From Chlamydia trachomatis (lineage in GTDB: Bacteria; Chlamydiota; Chlamydiia; Chlamydiales; JAAKFR01): a stretch of DNA of 5,877 bases. This document shows positions 3,260-5,877 of the stretch, piece after piece. Location of the stretch: assembly GCA_945861315.1 (NCBI GenBank), contig CAMAUB010000090.1, positions 1 through 5,877 of the forward strand, in the 5' to 3' direction. Numbering within the stretch: the stretch's first letter is position 1; each line of letters starts with the position of its first letter. The notes below the pieces were generated by a model, which did not search any database, was not told the DNA's origin, and was given only the letters and a program-made list of their open reading frames with translations. The translations under genes were made by a program, and so were the position numbers.

Positions 3260-4978
3260 GACAAAACAACGAGAGCAAATGTCGACAGCTGGCTAAATGG
3301 AACTTTTGATGAAGCCTCTAAAAAGGAAGTGCGCCGTTTAGAGAAAGATGAGCCACAAGAATTAATCAATGCTTTTTATCAACAACTTGAGTTTGGCACA
3401 GGCGGACTGCGTGGTGTCATGGGTGTTGGAACCAATCGTCTCAACCCATATACAGTGCGTGCAGCCACACAGGGCCTTGCCACTTACATCAATAGCCAAA
3501 CAAAAAAAGGATCTGTGCTCATTGGCTACGATTGTCGCAACCACTCGCGCGAATTTGCAGAAGAAGCGGCCAAAGTGCTTGCTGCTAATAACATCAAAGT
3601 CTACCTCTATAAAGAGCTTCGCCCAGTTCCCCTTGTCTCCTTTGGAGTGCGCTATAAAAAATGTACTGCTGGTATCATGATTACTGCTTCGCACAATCCT
3701 CCTAAATACAATGGATATAAAGTGTATTGGGATTATGGTGGACAGGTTCTTCCTCCCCATGACAAAGGAATTATTGCTGAAGTAGGTAAAGTTAAAGAAG
3801 TGAAAGAGGGTCTTATGACCTCTGCACTGATTGAAGAGATCGATGGAGAAGTTGACGCAGCCTACCTCAAGGCGATCCATTCACTTCAGCTCCATCCTGG
3901 TGACAATCACTCAAAAGGAGGAGCGCTTCATGTTGTCTACACGCCTCTTCATGGAGCCGGCATCACGATTGTTCCCCACGCTCTTGCCAGTTGGGGATTT
4001 TCGCATGTCACACTTGTCAAAGAACAAGAAAAACCAGATGGCAACTTTCCAACCGTTACATCTCCTAACCCAGAAGAAGAAGCAGCGCTTAAAATCGGCA
4101 TTGCAACTCTTCAAAAAGTAAAGGGTGATATCCTCATTGGTACCGATCCTGACACAGATAGAATCGGCGTTGTCTGCATGCACAAGGGAGCGCCGCAGCT
4201 CTTCAACGGAAATGAAATCGCCTGCATGGCGACAGAGCATATCTGCCGCTCACTCAAAGCAACGCATCAAATGCCTCCAAAAGCGATGTTTGTCAAAACA
4301 ATTGTTACCTCAGAGCTCATGAAAGTGATTGCCGAAAAAAATCAAGCCAGCTGTCTTGATGTGCTCACCGGTTTCAAATATATTGGCGAAAAAATCACTC
4401 AGTGGGAAGAAGATCACATGCATCACTTCCTCTTTGGTGGAGAAGAGTCGTATGGTTACTTACTGGGAACACATGCACGTGATAAAGATGCCGTTGTTTC
4501 TGCAACTCTTGTTGCAGAAATGGCCCTGCAGATGAAGCTTCAAAACAAAACGCTTGTAGACCTTCTCTACGAAATTTACCAAACCTATGGCATCTTCAGG
4601 GAGAAACTCCTCTCCCTTACTTTTGAAGGCAAAGAGGGGGCCGACCACATTACAAATATGATGTGTAAACTGCGAGAATCTCCGCCAAAAACCATCGATG
4701 GGGTAAAAGTCATAACCCTTGAAGACTATCAATCCCACCTGGCAACCCATCTTAAGTCTGGCAAAAAAGAGGCTATTATTCTCCCTAAATCAAACGTGGT
4801 GCGCCTTTGGCTTGAAGATGGAACCAAAATCATTGTGCGCCCTTCCGGGACAGAACCCAAAATAAAACTCTACTGTGGCGTCCATGACCCTCACCACTCT
4901 CACCTTGATGAAGGGATCAAAAAATGTGATGCACGACTTGACTCAATCCTACAATCAATTAAAAAAATCATTAGCTAA
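3257..4978 (+). CDS. pgm: Phosphoglucomutase/phosphomannomutase (alpha-D-phosphohexomutase)
   Basis: A 573-aa cytoplasmic enzyme that moves phosphate between C1 and C6 of hexose phosphates, most likely glucose 1-phosphate and glucose 6-phosphate, linking glycolysis with glycogen or sugar-nucleotide synthesis. The start ANVDSWLNGTFD and LEFGTGGLRGVMG (residues 45-57) are typical of the PGM2/PgcA-type subgroup. The four functional loops are intact: phosphoserine loop TASHNPP with S145; metal loop DPDTDR at 297-302; sugar loop GEESYG at 395-400; phosphate-binding loop RPSGTEPK at 528-535. Length is normal for this subgroup (about 560-600), longer than GlmM or ManB (about 450). ATG 3257 is fixed by homology and by AAGGTG upstream, the latter lying in palindrome C. 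The gene ends in a 4-base convergent overlap with the helicase. Substrate preference (glucose against mannose) cannot be read from the sequence, and the gene symbol is a family label. Confidence 0.95.
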   Translation: MDKTTRANVDSWLNGTFDEASKKEVRRLEKDEPQELINAFYQQLEFGTGGLRGVMGVGTNRLNPYTVRAATQGLATYINSQTKKGSVLIGYDCRNHSREFAEEAAKVLAANNIKVYLYKELRPVPLVSFGVRYKKCTAGIMITASHNPPKYNGYKVYWDYGGQVLPPHDKGIIAEVGKVKEVKEGLMTSALIEEIDGEVDAAYLKAIHSLQLHPGDNHSKGGALHVVYTPLHGAGITIVPHALASWGFSHVTLVKEQEKPDGNFPTVTSPNPEEEAALKIGIATLQKVKGDILIGTDPDTDRIGVVCMHKGAPQLFNGNEIACMATEHICRSLKATHQMPPKAMFVKTIVTSELMKVIAEKNQASCLDVLTGFKYIGEKITQWEEDHMHHFLFGGEESYGYLLGTHARDKDAVVSATLVAEMALQMKLQNKTLVDLLYEIYQTYGIFREKLLSLTFEGKEGADHITNMMCKLRESPPKTIDGVKVITLEDYQSHLATHLKSGKKEAIILPKSNVVRLWLEDGTKIIVRPSGTEPKIKLYCGVHDPHHSHLDEGIKKCDARLDSILQSIKKIIS

Positions 4979-5877
4979 GGAGCATTTCCAATCCAGCGGG
5001 GCTCTCGGCTTAATGTCTTCAGCATTTTCTCCATTCTGGGCAACTCCCGTTTTGTCACAAGAGTGATGCAAATACCAGATTCGCCGAGGCGCCCAGTGCG
5101 CCCTGCTCGATGCAGGTAGGTCTCTTGATCTAAGGGAAAGTGGAGATTAATGACATGACTAACTTGCGAAAAGTCAAGGCCACGAGAAGCCACGTCAGAA
5201 GCAACTAGGTACTTTGTTTTCCCGCGTGCAAATTTTCCAATGATTGAGGTACGCGTCGGCTGTGAGAGCCCTCCGTGAAGGTAGTCAATGGGGTGAAAGT
5301 GGGGTTTGAGTTGATAGTAGAGTTTTTCCACTTCGTGCCTCGCATTACCAAAAATCAGACATTGATCACATTTGATGTTGTGTAAAAGATCAAGAAGCTG
5401 CTCTTTTTTCGCATGTGGATTTTTGCAGTAGACAAACTCTAAAGAGAGTTTTGTGGGCGCTGGTTTGTTACCTATCAGCATCACCTCTTCAGGATTATTC
5501 ATGTGTCCTTGTGCAATTTTCTTAATTGCAGCTGGCATGGTTGCAGAAAATAGAAGTATTTGGTGCTTTTGCACAAGGCAGTTCATGATAAAATCTAGAT
5601 CTTCATAGAAGCCAAGCGATAACATTTGATCAGCTTCATCAAGGATCAAGGTTGAAACGTGAGATAAGTCTATTACTTGTCGATAAACAAAATCGATAAG
5701 GCGTCCCGGAGTTGCAACAAGTACATGCACACCATTATTTAATTTAGCGCGCTGCATAGCCATGTCTTCCCCTCCAAAAAGTGCAAAGGCACGTACTCCT
5801 TTTATTCTTCCAATTTTCTGCGCTTCAGTCGCATATTGAAGAGCAAGCTCACGCGTTGGAACAATAATAAGCGCTTG
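4975..5877 (-). CDS. DEAD-box RNA helicase, N-terminal part beyond the window
   Basis: The reading frame is open to the right edge, so the 300 codons here are the C-terminal part; the ATG at 5763 is internal. The visible sequence begins at motif Ia (PTRELALQ, residues 7-14 of the fragment), then GG (35-36), TPGRL (56-60), motif II DEAD (80-83), motif III SAT (111-113), motif V ASDVASRGLD (226-235) and motif VI HRAGRTGR (256-263). Q motif and Walker A (motif I) would lie outside the window. The protein ends 37 residues after motif VI, so it has little C-terminal extension and no visible extra RNA-binding domain. It is an ATP-dependent RNA-unwinding enzyme, with likely roles in ribosome assembly or mRNA turnover; the subgroup (RhlE, CshA, DeaD) cannot be decided. 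Its TAG stop overlaps the TAA of the convergent phosphohexomutase gene, leaving no room for a terminator between them. Confidence 0.95.
   Translation of the reverse strand, partial: QALIIVPTRELALQYATEAQKIGRIKGVRAFALFGGEDMAMQRAKLNNGVHVLVATPGRLIDFVYRQVIDLSHVSTLILDEADQMLSLGFYEDLDFIMNCLVQKHQILLFSATMPAAIKKIAQGHMNNPEEVMLIGNKPAPTKLSLEFVYCKNPHAKKEQLLDLLHNIKCDQCLIFGNARHEVEKLYYQLKPHFHPIDYLHGGLSQPTRTSIIGKFARGKTKYLVASDVASRGLDFSQVSHVINLHFPLDQETYLHRAGRTGRLGESGICITLVTKRELPRMEKMLKTLSREPRWIGNAP

Noticed and set aside
3362..4750. Several open frames of 60-170 codons within the phosphohexomutase gene on both strands
   Set aside because: All are in other frames of a gene with four intact catalytic loops; none has a motif or start signal.

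Overview
The window is a compact stretch of a bacterial chromosome of moderate GC content. It holds five recognisable or near-complete genes, one uncharacterised and possibly frameshifted locus, and a DEAD-box helicase gene cut by the right edge. No rRNA, tRNA, CRISPR array, transposase or phage gene is visible. The gene set (PGM2-type phosphohexomutase, YkgJ-type cysteine-cluster protein, PAP2 phosphatase, LexA-like protein) and the style of the proteins suggest an environmental Chlamydiota-type organism. That placement is a weak impression, not a demonstration.

Layout. The left end holds a LexA-family gene (75-677, minus) whose S24 peptidase domain has lost the catalytic serine and the Ala-Gly cleavage site. 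It is divergent from a small degenerate receiver-domain gene (707-1066, plus), and the start codons are only 29 bases apart. The receiver gene runs convergently into a PAP2 membrane phosphatase gene (975-1703, minus), with 92 bases of overlap. From 1728 to 3254 the DNA is dominated by long palindromes. Palindrome A (1728-1891) lies upstream of the PAP2 gene. Next comes an uncharacterised plus-strand locus split over two frames (2017-2415 and 2327-2515). Palindrome B (2516-2628, with a TAA target duplication) sits in the 5' end of a YkgJ-family gene (2618-3040). Palindrome C (3048-3254), with a smaller palindrome D (3129-3170) in its centre, fills the gap before the phosphohexomutase gene (3257-4978). 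The phosphohexomutase and helicase (4975-5877, minus) genes converge with a 4-base stop-codon overlap.

The main discovery concerns palindrome B. If the 116 bases from 2516 to 2631 are removed in thought, the well-spaced AGGAG site and ATG at 2508 join exactly to the rest of the YkgJ-type gene, giving a canonical N-terminus MSKPWYKDGLRFGCTKCGKCC. The element therefore appears to have inserted after the second base of the third codon, duplicated TAA, and replaced the start: its right arm now offers GGGAGG and a TTG start at 2618. The old ATG is left driving a 37-codon leader ORF whose TGA overlaps that TTG. Palindrome C has the same design, with the ribosome-binding site of the phosphohexomutase gene inside its right arm. 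Elements A, B and D share ends or cores in a mosaic way, which points to a family of small non-autonomous palindromic elements that insert at gene starts and supply translation signals.
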